A stretch of DNA of 64,000 bases from Haladaptatus litoreus (GCF_900156425.1 NZ_FTNO01000001.1:496001-560000); one strand, 5' to 3'. Positions 8,923 through 18,578 are shown, counted from the first letter of the stretch. The notes: generated from the letters alone by a model not told the origin. Translations and numbers: made by a program.

Positions 8923-10052
8923 CAGGTGTCACCTCCGATTCCGTCGAGAACATCATCGCCGGTTAGGTCATCCGGAAGGTTCAGGTCGTCCGCATCTGGG
9001 TCGGTAAACCCGCCATCGACGGCGTGTCGCCAGTTCGCCGCGTAACCGGGCGCAGGCCCCGGATAGTCACTCTGTTTGCGACTCTGCACCTCGCCAGCGG
9101 GTTTCTGCAACTCCCGCTCGTTCGGCGTGTTGGTGCTCGTACTTCCGTAGCCAGACCATTCCGTGTAGTAGCCGAAGCCATGGAGTCCGTTGACGGCCAT
9201 CACGACGTATTTCAGGATACCCACGTCGGGTACCAAGGGGGACAGCAACTCGTCCAAATCGTCTATCACGCCGTCTTCCACGATGGTCCAGAGACAGCGG
9301 AGTCGGTCGCGTGGGGCGAGTTTGGTGAACGTCCCACCTGCCGGAAACTTCTCGTTGAAACTCGCGGGTTCCTGATTTTTCCCCTTGGTGAGGAACTCCG
9401 CCGCGACCACGTCGAAAACGAGCGTGAACGCTGGTGCATACGGGTAGTTTTGAAGCACTTGGTGGTACACCTCGTCCGAAGTTTCCACGCGGATTTCGAA
9501 CTCGGCAACCCCTTCTGCTGTCGTGTCGAGATTTACGAAACCGGTTTCGAATCGTTCCACGGCACCGAACGTGAGATGTTCTTCGAGTGCATCTCCGTCC
9601 AAATCGAGGTCGAGGAGGTCGAGCAGACTGAGGTCTGCGAGGTCGAGTAACGCATCGAGCGGGGAACCAAGTCCGGTCGTGTCGAGAACCGTTTCGAACA
9701 TGGTCACGGGCATTTCGAGGCCCAAGAGAGAATCCGTCTTTTCGGTGACCATCTCTGTACGAATCTCTTGGAAGTGGTTGAAATCCCAGATGAGGAACTT
9801 CTCCAACTCGGCATCGAGTCCACCGGGAACGTGTTCCGGGCCGAGTTCGTCCTCTAGTTCCGGCGTTCGGGGGACGATTGCATCCACGATTGACCGATAC
9901 GTATCCGCCGTGTGTGGGTCGCTCGGAAGTGGGTCGTTCAACGCGGCCTGTGCGTCTCCGATGGTTGCGTTGGACATCGAGAGTGCGGCGAGGCCGCCGA
10001 TACCTTTCATCATCCCTCTGCGCGTCAGCGGGTTGTCATTGTCATAGTTCAT
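8922..10052 (-). CDS. Tat-exported gluconate 2-dehydrogenase subunit 3-like protein
   Basis: I place the start at ATG 10052 (376 aa) because it puts a Tat motif at the N-terminus: residues 9-20 read LTRRGMMKGIGG, followed by a hydrophobic Ala/Leu stretch. An upstream GTG would bury this signal. The mature protein has TYRSIVDAIVPRTPE near its N-terminus, typical of subunit 3 proteins, then a Leu/Asp-rich low-complexity stretch, and YTEWSGYG followed by a C-terminal segment with WRHAVDGGFTDPDADDL. It is longer than the roughly 240-residue bacterial subunit 3. It immediately precedes and overlaps the GMC oxidoreductase and is probably its export and assembly partner. Confidence 0.72.
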   Translation of the reverse strand: MNYDNDNPLTRRGMMKGIGGLAALSMSNATIGDAQAALNDPLPSDPHTADTYRSIVDAIVPRTPELEDELGPEHVPGGLDAELEKFLIWDFNHFQEIRTEMVTEKTDSLLGLEMPVTMFETVLDTTGLGSPLDALLDLADLSLLDLLDLDLDGDALEEHLTFGAVERFETGFVNLDTTAEGVAEFEIRVETSDEVYHQVLQNYPYAPAFTLVFDVVAAEFLTKGKNQEPASFNEKFPAGGTFTKLAPRDRLRCLWTIVEDGVIDDLDELLSPLVPDVGILKYVVMAVNGLHGFGYYTEWSGYGSTSTNTPNERELQKPAGEVQSRKQSDYPGPAPGYAANWRHAVDGGFTDPDADDLNLPDDLTGDDVLDGIGGDT

Positions 10053-10169
10053 AGTTGTCACTGTTGAAGATACCTCAACCGGGCAACTGCTGACCGACTG
10101 TATTATCTTACGAAGGGATGCAGTACAATAAACACTCACAATAGACTACTATATTATAAATTACGATGA

Positions 10170-10530
10170 ATACATTCGTGTGAAAAGTACGAAGAACGAC
10201 TGTATTGGGTGTTCGACCCAGAACCAGAAAGAGAGATGTTCACCGAGATGACGGTAGCAGAATCGGTATTTCAGTTCTTTTGAAGATATCTTGGAAGAAA
10301 ATGGGACTATCTGTCGTTACACATCAAACGATTGGTACCGCCTTCGTGACGACACTCTCGGCTCGGCGATGGGCAAATCTGTCGTGGATAGCCGAACCCT
10401 TTCATGCCGAACGAATAGCCTATTCGCTGTTCCCAGTCGATTGCCGCTTGTTTGTTCTCAATGTCATACCGCGGTTGTTGTATCAGTTACCATGACAGAT
10501 AGAATAATAATCCGTTATAAATTAAATTGA
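10170..10530 (+). pseudogene. Frameshifted remnant of an unrecognised gene
   Basis: This fills most of the 534-base gap between the Tat protein and the subtilase. One frame from 10170 reads EKYEERLYWVFDPEPERE, then MFTEMTVAESVFQFF, and stops at TGA 10281-10283 just after a run of four T. Dropping one T joins it to the frame that continues EDILEENGTICRYTS, then NDWYRLRDDTLGSAMG, to a stop at 10530. Both halves have protein-like composition and the join is seamless, so a one-base slip in the T run is likely. The later part contains a CSQC pair. I do not recognise the family. Alternatives are a sequencing slip or chance open frames. The far end is AT-rich and holds the subtilase promoter. Confidence 0.4.
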
Positions 10531-10586
10531 TATATTCTAAAATCATAGATAAAACATATAGTGAAGGATGGAGTGCATAGTTTGCT

Positions 10587-12080
10587 ATGGCAAAACTTAA
10601 CAGAAGAAGTTTCGTAAAAAGCGTCGGTGCCGGGGCCGTCGCACTAACGGCGATGGGCGTCACGAGTGCGTCAGACGGACGAACACAGTTCGTCGTCACC
10701 GTCGGGGGAAAGGGCGGTCGAAAGAAACTCGAACAGTCGGGCGTGGATGTGCAAGGCAGTGTCGCCGATGGCCGCGTCCTGCTCGTTGCCGCCGAGTCGA
10801 AAGCCACGATTCAAGAAGTCAACGGCGTCAAGCACGTCGAACCGAATATCGGCTATCGCGCGGTTGGCCCCAAACTGCAATCGACGGAAGAATCCCTCGA
10901 CGAACAGTACGCGGATATTCAGTGGGACAAGCAAGCCGATACGACCGGTGCGTTCGAGGCCCACGATAGTTCGACGGGTGACGGACGAACCGTCGCCATC
11001 ATCGACACGGGAATCGATACGTTCCATCCCGACCTCCGAAACCGGGTCGAACGAGGGCAACTCTTCCGGGCCGACGGGGTGTCGAGTCCGGATGGCAGTC
11101 CCACCGTCGATGGCGACACTACCATCGAGGCGAGATTGCCGCCGGGCGACGAGGAAATTGAATCCTACACCTATCTCGGTGCTCCGGAAAGGCGCTCTCA
11201 GATGGCCGCGGACGACGTCGATTCTCACGGAACTCACTGCGCCGGTATCGCAACGGCGAAACACGACGACACCTCCGTCGGCGAGGATTTCGGTATCGCA
11301 GGAATGGCCCCGGACGCTGACGTTGTTCCACTGCGCGTGTTCTACTGGAAACGACTGGACGACTACCAGTACGACGTTGACGGCGACGGCGAGGACGAGA
11401 GCGTCACCGTGACGACGCTCTGGACGACAGATTTCGACATTTTGAGCGCAATCGATTACGCGGCGAACATCGGCGCGGATTCCGCAAACATGAGTCTCGG
11501 CGGTGGCGTCATCAAAGGCAGTGCGCACAAAAACGGCGAACACGTCGCCTACCAAAAGGTCATCCAATCCGCCGTTCAGCGCGGAACCGTCGTGACGACC
11601 AGTGCCGGAAACGCCAGTTCGGACCTCCAGCACGAAGGCTACTACACCCTCCCGAACAGCGTTCCGGGTTCCATCAGCGTTTCTGCGACAGGGCCAGACA
11701 ACGGACTCGCGTTCTACTCGAACTACGGCACCAGCGACATCGATGTCGGCGCCCCCGGCGGCGGCTACGAAACGCTCGAAAAGACGCTCGCAAGCGACAC
11801 GGAATGGCCGTATCCACTTAACCTGGTTTACTCGACCGTTCCGCCGGATTTGAACGACGGCACCGCATACGCGTGGTACGCGGGAACGTCGATGGCGGCC
11901 CCGCAGGTTGCTGGACTCGTTGCACTCATCCGCGAGGTCAACCCCGATATGAGCGCAAAACAGGTTCAAAGCATTATCGAGAACACTGCTCGGTACAGCA
12001 ACGGCAAGAGCGATGCCGACATCGGGGCGGGAGTCATCTACGCGCCGGACGCCGTCGCGGAAGCGAAACGCCGTAACTGA
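10587..12080 (+). CDS. Tat-exported subtilisin-like serine protease (S8, halolysin type)
   Basis: 497 residues. A Tat signal, RRSFVKSVGAGAVALTAMG, begins at residue 6 and is followed by a propeptide with an inhibitor I9-like fold (about 30-85). The catalytic triad is visible: Asp140 in AIIDTGID, His214 in DSHGTHCAGIA and Ser435 in AGTSMAAPQVAGL, with the oxyanion Asn in TSAGNAS. Insertions between Asp and His carry acidic loops expected for a high-salt enzyme. There is no C-terminal extension domain, unlike many halolysins. It acts outside the cell on proteins. A TATA-like element near 10553-10560 supports the ATG. The gene lies among other exported proteins. Confidence 0.92.
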   Translation: MAKLNRRSFVKSVGAGAVALTAMGVTSASDGRTQFVVTVGGKGGRKKLEQSGVDVQGSVADGRVLLVAAESKATIQEVNGVKHVEPNIGYRAVGPKLQSTEESLDEQYADIQWDKQADTTGAFEAHDSSTGDGRTVAIIDTGIDTFHPDLRNRVERGQLFRADGVSSPDGSPTVDGDTTIEARLPPGDEEIESYTYLGAPERRSQMAADDVDSHGTHCAGIATAKHDDTSVGEDFGIAGMAPDADVVPLRVFYWKRLDDYQYDVDGDGEDESVTVTTLWTTDFDILSAIDYAANIGADSANMSLGGGVIKGSAHKNGEHVAYQKVIQSAVQRGTVVTTSAGNASSDLQHEGYYTLPNSVPGSISVSATGPDNGLAFYSNYGTSDIDVGAPGGGYETLEKTLASDTEWPYPLNLVYSTVPPDLNDGTAYAWYAGTSMAAPQVAGLVALIREVNPDMSAKQVQSIIENTARYSNGKSDADIGAGVIYAPDAVAEAKRRN

Positions 12081-12214
12081 CGCTCCACGACCCGCACACT
12101 CACATTTTTGGTCTACAGCGCGACCCGATAGCGGTGGACTTTGGAGTTCTACCGACCAAGCAGAGTCATACCAAAATAATAACATTCTTGTCGAGAACAG
12201 AAAAGGAAATAGCT

Positions 12215-13390
12215 ATGTCTCGGATGACTCGCCGTCGCGCCCTCCTCACGGCGGGAACCGCCGGTTTTACGACGTTTGCAGGGTACAGGTTTCTCTCCGA
12301 TGACGGATGTCCGACTCTGGACGAGTCGCTGTGGACGATAGATGGACGGTATTGGTCGCCACCGGTAAAACACGGGGGTAAAATCCTTGCCTCTGAACAT
12401 TACACTGGGATGGGCGATAGGATTCTTTCTAGAATCATCTGCGCCGATAGCTACGATGGACAAGAACAGTGGGTCTACACCGTCAAAGGCTCCGGTGCGG
12501 GGATTCCGCTTGTCCACGACGATACGGTCTACGTCGGCACGGGCACCGACCACGTGTACGCTCTCGATTTCGAAACCGGCCATCGAAAGTGGGACTACGA
12601 CGCGGGTGGCCTCGAAGAATTCGGCGGCGGTGCGTGGGGTCAACCCGCCGTTATCGACGACTCGGTTTTCGTCGGTATTTCTCACTCTGAACTGTCCACC
12701 CCGGATGTGACGGACAGCAGCACGTACACGCACCGCGTCGTGGCCTTGGATACAAGCGACGGAACCGAACGATGGGCAAATCGGGTTTCAGGGACGTCAT
12801 TCGCTGGCCCTGCTCGTTTCGGCACGTCGGTCGTCGCCGGAACCGAATCCGGACACGTATATCGGTTCGACGCAGTGACTGGTGAATCGCTCTGGTCTAC
12901 TTCCATCCCCGGCGAGGTTCGAAGCACGCCCATCGTTGGAAATGGCGTCGTGTACGTAACGACGTTGGAGGGTGCAATCGTTTCACTCGACGCTGAATCC
13001 GCCCAGAAAGAATGGCAAGTCGATGCATCGGGAGCCATCGTGGATGTCGTCGATACCGGAGATTCGTTATTGGTTGGCGACCGGACGGGGGCAGTCACTG
13101 CGGTTGCCAAATCGGACGGAACCGAACAGTGGCAGTACACCGCCGAAGAAGCAGTTGCGGCTATAGATGTCAGTACTGATGTTTGGATTCTCGACCAGCG
13201 CGGAACCGTCCATCGCCTCGATACAGCGACCGGAGAAACGACACATCGGTACTACGTCGCGGAAAGTAACGTCGAAAACCAGTGTGGATGGTCGCCACGC
13301 TCCGACGTCGGTTCGGGAATTATCGCCGACGAGTACAATATCTACGTCACCGGGCCGTGGGTCGGACGAGTGTCTGCGAGAATCGAATAG
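12215..13390 (+). CDS. Exported PQQ-like beta-propeller (BamB-type) protein
   Basis: The ATG at 12215 (391 aa) is chosen because it gives an N-terminal Tat-like signal, TRRRALLTAGTAGFTTFAG; the longer frame would bury it. The rest is a series of propeller blades with the tryptophan-docking pattern: GTGTDHVYALDFETGHRKWDY, VALDTSDGTERWA, VAGTESGHVYRFDAVTG, VYVTTLEGAIVSLDAES and GDRTGAVTAVAKSDGTEQW. PQQ-like propellers either bind PQQ in dehydrogenases or act as scaffolds. No catalytic Asp/Glu set of a quinoprotein dehydrogenase is evident, so a binding or scaffold role is likelier. It follows the subtilase by about 130 bases with its own AT-rich upstream region. Confidence 0.75.
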   Translation: MSRMTRRRALLTAGTAGFTTFAGYRFLSDDGCPTLDESLWTIDGRYWSPPVKHGGKILASEHYTGMGDRILSRIICADSYDGQEQWVYTVKGSGAGIPLVHDDTVYVGTGTDHVYALDFETGHRKWDYDAGGLEEFGGGAWGQPAVIDDSVFVGISHSELSTPDVTDSSTYTHRVVALDTSDGTERWANRVSGTSFAGPARFGTSVVAGTESGHVYRFDAVTGESLWSTSIPGEVRSTPIVGNGVVYVTTLEGAIVSLDAESAQKEWQVDASGAIVDVVDTGDSLLVGDRTGAVTAVAKSDGTEQWQYTAEEAVAAIDVSTDVWILDQRGTVHRLDTATGETTHRYYVAESNVENQCGWSPRSDVGSGIIADEYNIYVTGPWVGRVSARIE

Positions 13391-13404
13391 CGAAACGATG
13401 TCAG

Positions 13405-15525
13405 CTATTCGAACGCATACACGAAGTCGCTGGCGGCGTACACCCTGTCACCAGCCTCGTCCGCATCAACCGCAACGCTTCGAACTTCACCGCCGGTTTC
13501 GAACCGCCGGAGTTCGCTTCCATCTGCCGCCGATAGCGCGTACACTCGTCGGTCGCTGGCACCGACGTAGACGGTGTCGTCCGCGACGACTGGTTCACAG
13601 AGCGACCCGAACGGGAGGAATTTCGGGTGGAACGACCATCGTTCTTCGCCGTCGTGGAGTGCGGTGAGCCACTCTCTGCTGTCGGTTCCTATGCTCGTCA
13701 CGCTGGTCGTGACGGCGTAGACGCCATCTTCGTGTGCTTCGCCCGTAACGAGATGACTGATAGACTCCCCGTTTTCCGGGGTCACTCGCCACAGTTCGTT
13801 GCCGTCGAAATCGTATGCGACGACTTCGTTTTCGTCGGTTCCGGTGTACACCGCGTCACCAGATGCGATTACACAGACGTTCTCACCAGCAACCCACCGC
13901 ACGCCACCCGATTCGAGCGCGAGGACCCGGCCATCCATGACGGCGAAAGCACGATTTTCGCGCGCCGTGACGTGCGTAACGGAACCGAGGTTTCCACAGT
14001 CACCTCTGTACCGCCACTGCACTGCACCAGTTTTTGCGTCGAAGGCATCAATCCAGCCGTCGCCCCCGACGAACACCGCTTCGTCCGTGACTGCTAGCTC
14101 GGTAGCGATTTCCCCGTCGCATTCGGCACGCCACTGTTGGCTTCCGTCCGCGGTGTACGCGACGACGTTCTCCCCGTCTGCAACGTACAGCAGTTCGTTT
14201 TCTGCGGTCGGTGCGCTTCCGTCGTCTACCGTCCATCGTGTTTCGCCGGTTTCGGAGTCGAAGGCGACCAGTTCGTCGTTCGCGAGATAGACGTTTTCAC
14301 CGACCGCGAGAGTTCCGGTTCGGTCTGCACGCCAATCGAGTCGCGCCGAGTCGCGTATCGCGTATAGGAATCCTTCACGGTCGGTAACGTAGATGTCGTC
14401 GCCGACTGCGGCGGGAAGCCACGAATTGCCGAGGTTTCGAATCGGGACGCGCCAGCGTTGTTCACCGGTCGCCACGTCAACCGCGACCAGTGCGTCGTCA
14501 CCGGAGATTGGGATGTAAACGGTTCCGTCAGCGATTACCGGCGTCCCGGCGGAGTCGCCTCCGTCTTCGAACGACCACTGTTTCGCCCCGTTTTCGCAGT
14601 GGAGCGACCACGCACGCGCCTCCCGACCGTCCGTGATGATGACCGAATCGTCCAGAATCGCAGGAGACTGTGCGAGGAGTGCTGACTCCGCGACACTCGT
14701 TTCCCAGTCTGTGGCTCCATCGTCCGCCGAGAGGGCGAACACGCGTTCCCCGCAGACGTAGACGGTTCCGTTGGCCACCGTCGGTGCATGGTTGATGGCC
14801 CCATCGACGCTGGTCTGCCATCGGGGATTTCCGGTTTCGGCCTCGAAGGCGTACACGTCCGATTTATCGACGAAGTACGCGACGCCGTCCACGACCGCTG
14901 GCGGGACGTTTTCGGCGCTCGGAACTTCGCCCTCCTTGCCGCTCGGAATGCGGATTCGCCAGCGTTCGGTTCCCGTCTCCGCGTCTATCGCCCAGCAAAT
15001 ACCCTGTCCGTTTGCATCGCTGGTTTTGAAAAAGAGCGTCCCGTCGGCGGTCGTTATCGGAGAGCTTTCCGTAACGCCGATTTCGAATCGCCACCGTTTG
15101 CTTCCGTTGCTCGTTGAGAGCGCGAGTATGTCGGTTCCGGCCACGTAGACCGTGTCCCCGAGGACAGTCGGTGCGTAGTCCAATCCGCGGACGTTCGCCG
15201 TCCAGCGCGTTTCCCGCGTTTCCGTGTCGAATGCGGTCAGCACCCCCGAGGTGTCCACGACGTAGGCCGTTCCATCGACGACGGTTGGCGCGAACAGGCG
15301 TCGGTCGCACACGTGTTCGCTCCACGCTATCCACGCCCCGGAACCCGGGTCACCTCCAACAGGATTGTAGCCCGTATTTCCGGCGTCGTACTGGAACGTC
15401 GGCCAGTCCTGTTGGGCCGAACTCTGCGCGTCGGACGTGACTGTCCCCGAAAGCCCCGCCGTGCCGAGCGCGACGCCGGTCAGTTTGAGAAAAGTTCGCC
15501 GTGTTTCATCGGAGGGTCGAACCAT
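13405..15525 (-). CDS. Tat-exported PQQ-like beta-propeller repeat protein, 706 aa
   Basis: The N-terminus has a Tat motif, TRRTFLKLTGVALGTAGLSG, at about residues 9-28. The mature protein starts with QDWPTFQYDAGNTGYNP, the classic first blade of haloarchaeal PQQ-repeat proteins. It is followed by many blades of the form GTVYV....LVAVDVATGEQRW, ending near LSAADGSELRRFETGG. The length suggests two stacked propellers. It is convergent with the shorter propeller gene and probably of similar ancestry. An ATG-proximal TATA-like element lies in 15545-15560 on the minus strand. A role in surface binding or assembly is inferred and no enzymatic residues are claimed. Confidence 0.8.
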   Translation of the reverse strand: MVRPSDETRRTFLKLTGVALGTAGLSGTVTSDAQSSAQQDWPTFQYDAGNTGYNPVGGDPGSGAWIAWSEHVCDRRLFAPTVVDGTAYVVDTSGVLTAFDTETRETRWTANVRGLDYAPTVLGDTVYVAGTDILALSTSNGSKRWRFEIGVTESSPITTADGTLFFKTSDANGQGICWAIDAETGTERWRIRIPSGKEGEVPSAENVPPAVVDGVAYFVDKSDVYAFEAETGNPRWQTSVDGAINHAPTVANGTVYVCGERVFALSADDGATDWETSVAESALLAQSPAILDDSVIITDGREARAWSLHCENGAKQWSFEDGGDSAGTPVIADGTVYIPISGDDALVAVDVATGEQRWRVPIRNLGNSWLPAAVGDDIYVTDREGFLYAIRDSARLDWRADRTGTLAVGENVYLANDELVAFDSETGETRWTVDDGSAPTAENELLYVADGENVVAYTADGSQQWRAECDGEIATELAVTDEAVFVGGDGWIDAFDAKTGAVQWRYRGDCGNLGSVTHVTARENRAFAVMDGRVLALESGGVRWVAGENVCVIASGDAVYTGTDENEVVAYDFDGNELWRVTPENGESISHLVTGEAHEDGVYAVTTSVTSIGTDSREWLTALHDGEERWSFHPKFLPFGSLCEPVVADDTVYVGASDRRVYALSAADGSELRRFETGGEVRSVAVDADEAGDRVYAASDFVYAFE

Positions 15526-15912
15526 GAAATCAACGAACGGGAAGTATAACGTTTATTATTCGTCCCTTAAACCGGCTGCAATCGGTGTCTACTGGCAGTT
15601 CAGTAGCAGATACCGGCCAACAGTAACCGATTCCTATTTTGGCGTTAAAATTCCGCTACTGCCCATATTCTTTCACTTCAACCGACAGCGCATCGTCAAT
15701 TCAACCATCGGTGTCGGCGAAACCGCCATCTAGAAATTATTATAAGAAATTCAACTACGAAACGACTATTATTCGCTCAGGTCCAGAAGTGGGGGATGAT
15801 TTCGACATTTCCATAATAATAAATAAAATTATCTCATCGGAATTTAGTATAGCGATATTCGATTTACTGCGGAGCGAAACCGTGAAACGGCCCGCGACGA
15901 AAGCCACACGTA
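15526..15912. other. AT-rich divergent intergenic region
   Basis: About 390 bases separate the propeller gene (leftward) from ncsA (rightward). The base composition is far more AT-rich than its flanks, with TATA-like elements near 15548-15560 for the leftward gene and near 15842-15850 for ncsA. An ATAATAATAAATAAAATTAT stretch lies near 15815-15834. No convincing coding frame, RNA gene or long repeat was seen. Confidence 0.5.
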
Positions 15913-16950
15913 ATGGACTGCGATAAGTGCGAACGGGAGGCGGTGATGCACGCGGCTTATTCGGGGCTTCATCTCTGTGAAGACCATTTCTGTCGGTCGG
16001 TCGAAAAGCGCCTTCGACGACGGGTTCGCGACGACAACCTCCTTCCCGCATCCGCTACGCCCGACGAGCCACAAACGTGGCTCATCGGCCTTTCCGGCGG
16101 GAAAGACAGCGTCGTTCTCACACAGATTCTCCACGACACGTTTGCAAACGACCCGCGTGTCGAACTCGTCGCGCTGACGATTCACGAGGGTATCGAAGGC
16201 TACCGCGACAAGAGTTTGGACGCCTGTCTCGAACTCACCGACGAGTTGGACATTCGCCACGAGGTCGTCACCTACGAGGAGGAGTTCGACGTGCGAATGG
16301 ACGACGTAGTCGAAAAAGACCCCGAGAGCATGGCTGCCTGTGCCTACTGCGGCGTGTTCCGCAGGGACTTGCTTTCGAAATACGCCGAGGAGTACGGGGC
16401 CGACAAACTGCTCACGGGACACAATCTGGACGACGAGGCCGAAACCGCGCTGATGAACTTCCTCGAAGGCGATGTCGCTCAAATCGCCAAGCATTTCGAC
16501 GCCAGCCTCGGGAAGTTCGCGGAAGAGACGCCTTCTGGCGTCTCTTCCACAGAGAGCGACGAAGACGACGAAAACGACGACAGCCCGCGAACCAGAAACG
16601 ACCAAAATTCGTTCGTCCCCCGAGCGAAACCGCTTCGCGACGTTCCGGAAAAGGAGGTCGCGCTGTACGCCCACCTCGAAAATCTCCCGGCACACATCAC
16701 CGAATGCCCGCACTCAAGCGAGGCGTATCGCGCCGAAATCCAGCAGTTGATGCTCTCGCTTGAAGAGAACCATCCCGGAACCCGCCACTCGATTATGGCC
16801 GGGTACGAAGAACTCGCCGCGGTCGCTGCGGACGAATTCGGCATCGGAGACGGCAAACGCGAAATCAACGAGTGTGAGCGGTGCGGTGCCTCCACGACGG
16901 GCGACATCTGCCGGAAATGTGCGTTGGTGGAGTCGATTCACGCGGTGTAA
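15913..16950 (+). CDS. ncsA: tRNA 2-thiolation enzyme NcsA (PP-loop ATPase, TtuA/Ncs6 family)
   Basis: 345 residues. The N-terminal zinc finger has CDKCEREA and LCEDHFC. The PP-loop ATP-binding motif SGGKDS spans 61-66. The CAYCGVFRR segment near residue 140 supplies the Cys pair for the catalytic/Fe-S site, followed by TGHNLDDEAET. A C-terminal zinc ribbon has CERCGASTTGDICRKC. These enzymes activate the wobble uridine of tRNAs (Lys, Glu, Gln) by adenylation. In haloarchaea the sulfur comes from the ubiquitin-like protein SAMP2. An acidic, Ser-rich insertion at about 215-235 is probably a haloarchaeal loop. It lies next to and convergent with ftsZ2, the same order I recall from Haloferax volcanii. 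Confidence 0.88.
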   Translation: MDCDKCEREAVMHAAYSGLHLCEDHFCRSVEKRLRRRVRDDNLLPASATPDEPQTWLIGLSGGKDSVVLTQILHDTFANDPRVELVALTIHEGIEGYRDKSLDACLELTDELDIRHEVVTYEEEFDVRMDDVVEKDPESMAACAYCGVFRRDLLSKYAEEYGADKLLTGHNLDDEAETALMNFLEGDVAQIAKHFDASLGKFAEETPSGVSSTESDEDDENDDSPRTRNDQNSFVPRAKPLRDVPEKEVALYAHLENLPAHITECPHSSEAYRAEIQQLMLSLEENHPGTRHSIMAGYEELAAVAADEFGIGDGKREINECERCGASTTGDICRKCALVESIHAV

Positions 16951-17035
16951 TCGAAGTTTGTTGGTTTCTGCCACTAGCGGTAAGTGAAGAATAATAATCC
17001 GCTGTTTGCGAAAGAGAAGGGAGAGAAAAAGCGAA

Positions 17036-18226
17036 TTACCGGATAACGTCGAGACCGTTGTTCTGCTCCACTTCGTCCCGGCCGCCGTCGCTCTGCGTGC
17101 CGAAGGTGCCAGCTTTAGATTTTTCGACGTTGCTGCTGGCGTCGTAGGACTGTGCGTCCACGTCGCGCATCTTCTGTCGGGAGCGGTCGGCCTGTTTCTG
17201 CGTCGATGGGCCGAGCACTTGTGCGCTTTTGACGCCAGTCATGATCGCCATGACTCGGACTTTGCTCTTGTAGTTCTCCTGAATGCGTGCACCCCAGATG
17301 ACGTTAGCGCTCGCTTCGAGGCGTTCCGTGATGTTGGCCGCAATGCCTTCCGCCTCTTTGAGTGTGAGGTCTGGGCCACCTGTAATGTGGACGAGGCCGC
17401 CGGACGCGCCGCGGTAGTCCACGTCGAGCAGTGGGTGGTTCATCGCATCGCGCACCACTTCTTCGGTCTTGTTCTTGTCTTGTGTCTCCCCGACGAGCAT
17501 CACTGCGACGCCGCCCTGATTCATGATTGAGGTCATGTCGGCGTAGTCGAGATTGATGAGGCTCGGCTGAGTGATGGTTTCCGAGATACCTTTCACCGTT
17601 TCGGCGATGATTTGGTCCATCACCGAGAACGCCTTGCCAATCGGGAGGTTCGGGACGTAATCGAGCAGGCGGTTGTTGTCGAGGACGATGATGGAGTCCG
17701 CTTCGTTGCGAAGCTTTTCCAGCCCTTCCTCGGCTTTCACCGTGCGGGCACGTTCGACGTTGAACGGCGTCGAAACCATGCCGACGACGATTGCGCCCTG
17801 CTCTTTGGCGATTTTCGAGACGACGGGTGCGGCACCGGTTCCGGTTCCGCCGCCCATGCCTGCAGTCACGAAGACGAGGTCGGCATCGCCGAGAACCTCT
17901 TTGACCGTTCCCTGTGCCATCTCGGTGGCGCGCTCGCCCATCGAGGGGTCGCCGCCAGCGCCGAGACCCGAGGTGAGGGATTTGCCGACGAGAATTTTCG
18001 TGTCGGCTTCGATCATCTTCAGGTGCTGTTTGTCGGTGTTGATGGCGACGGTGTCTGCGCCATCGACGCCGATGTTGTACAGGCGGTTGATGGTGTTGTT
18101 TCCGGCACCACCACAGCCGACGATGACGATTCGCGGGTCACCGAACTCGTCGCCAGTCGTAACGGCGTCCATCTCGCGCTGCTCGCTTTCGGCGTTTTCC
18201 AGTGCTTCTTGAACGATGTCCTGCAT
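17036..18226 (-). CDS. ftsZ2: Cell division GTPase FtsZ (FtsZ2 type)
   Basis: 396 residues. The tubulin-type GTPase domain has [14 protein letters not shown] at 37-50 and the G-box GGGTGTG at 125-131, then the T7-like segment NLDYADM. A C-terminal domain and a roughly 50-residue variable tail follow. FtsZ2 controls ring constriction in haloarchaea, while FtsZ1 organises ring assembly. Assignment as FtsZ2 rests on the MQDIV N-terminus, the neighbouring ncsA and, most strongly, the upstream CdrS-type ribbon-helix-helix gene only three bases away, an arrangement described for ftsZ2 in Halobacterium and Haloferax. The pair must be co-transcribed. Confidence 0.92.
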   Translation of the reverse strand: MQDIVQEALENAESEQREMDAVTTGDEFGDPRIVIVGCGGAGNNTINRLYNIGVDGADTVAINTDKQHLKMIEADTKILVGKSLTSGLGAGGDPSMGERATEMAQGTVKEVLGDADLVFVTAGMGGGTGTGAAPVVSKIAKEQGAIVVGMVSTPFNVERARTVKAEEGLEKLRNEADSIIVLDNNRLLDYVPNLPIGKAFSVMDQIIAETVKGISETITQPSLINLDYADMTSIMNQGGVAVMLVGETQDKNKTEEVVRDAMNHPLLDVDYRGASGGLVHITGGPDLTLKEAEGIAANITERLEASANVIWGARIQENYKSKVRVMAIMTGVKSAQVLGPSTQKQADRSRQKMRDVDAQSYDASSNVEKSKAGTFGTQSDGGRDEVEQNNGLDVIR

Positions 18227-18229
18227 CGT

Positions 18230-18409
18230 TCACACCTTCGCCCAAGTGCGCTTGTTCGTGGTCTCGGTTCCGTTTCCGTCGTGCTCGTTGAGCATATCTC
18301 GGACTGCGGCCCGAATCGCTTCGCTTCGGTTCGGGAACTCGCCGGTTTCGACCATCTGTTCGACTTCTTCGATTTGCTGTTTTGGTATTCGTAGTGTCAC
18401 GCGCTCCAT
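18230..18409 (-). CDS. cdrS: CdrS, ribbon-helix-helix regulator of cell division, 59 aa
   Basis: ATG at 18409, TGA at 18230-18232, three bases before the ftsZ2 ATG. The product begins [20 protein letters not shown], a beta strand then helix as in CopG/MetJ-type proteins. It continues [17 protein letters not shown], the second helix with the typical NRSEAIR motif, and ends in a short basic tail. In Halobacterium salinarum, CdrS is co-transcribed with ftsZ2 and controls division genes. The gene is short enough to be missed by length-filtered gene finding. RHH dimers bind short palindromes, and such palindromes lie directly upstream (18429-18596). Confidence 0.88.
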   Translation of the reverse strand: MERVTLRIPKQQIEEVEQMVETGEFPNRSEAIRAAVRDMLNEHDGNGTETTNKRTWAKV

Positions 18410-18428
18410 AGTGGATTCCCCTTGTATG

Positions 18429-18467
18429 GTAAGACGACACGCGGTACGCTTCCAATTCCCGTCTTAC
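18429..18467. promoter_or_regulatory. Widely spaced operator half-sites in the cdrS leader
   Basis: GTAAGAC at 18429-18435 and its exact complement GTCTTAC at 18461-18467 stand 25 bases apart, just upstream of the cdrS ATG (18409). Both half-sites match the arms of the compact palindrome at 18515-18534. They could be extra RHH contact points, or the ends of a hairpin in the cdrS 5' leader. This is inferred from sequence symmetry alone. Confidence 0.5.
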
Positions 18468-18514
18468 GCCGTATTAGCGGCCAACACGCGATATTTTGGC
18501 CGATTCGAAGTCGG

Positions 18515-18534
18515 CGTAAGACAATCGTCTTACG
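18515..18534. promoter_or_regulatory. Palindromic operator candidate downstream of the cdrS TATA box
   Basis: A perfect inverted repeat with 8-base arms, CGTAAGAC and GTCTTACG, around the centre AATC. It lies on the transcribed side of the TATA element at 18558-18569 relative to cdrS, about where a transcript would start. It shares arm pattern and centre with the palindrome at 18579-18596, and the two centres are 63 bases apart. Confidence 0.65.
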
Positions 18535-18557
18535 TGGAAGTATCCACAAAGCCGCAG

Positions 18558-18569
18558 TATATATAATTA
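18558..18569 (-). promoter_or_regulatory. TATA box for the cdrS-ftsZ2 operon
   Basis: Plus-strand TATATATAATTA reads as TAATTATATATA toward cdrS. It is the strongest TATA-like element between cdrL and cdrS and lies between the two compact palindromes. Initiation about 25 bases downstream would give a leader of roughly 120 bases. A second weaker candidate, AAAATATC on the minus strand at about 18491-18498, would give a shorter leader. Confidence 0.6.
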
Positions 18570-18578
18570 ACGGCGGTT

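Noticed and set aside
10671-12185. 504-codon open frame antisense to the subtilase
   Set aside because: It fully overlaps a gene with an intact catalytic triad and signal peptide. Long antisense frames are common in GC-rich haloarchaeal genes.
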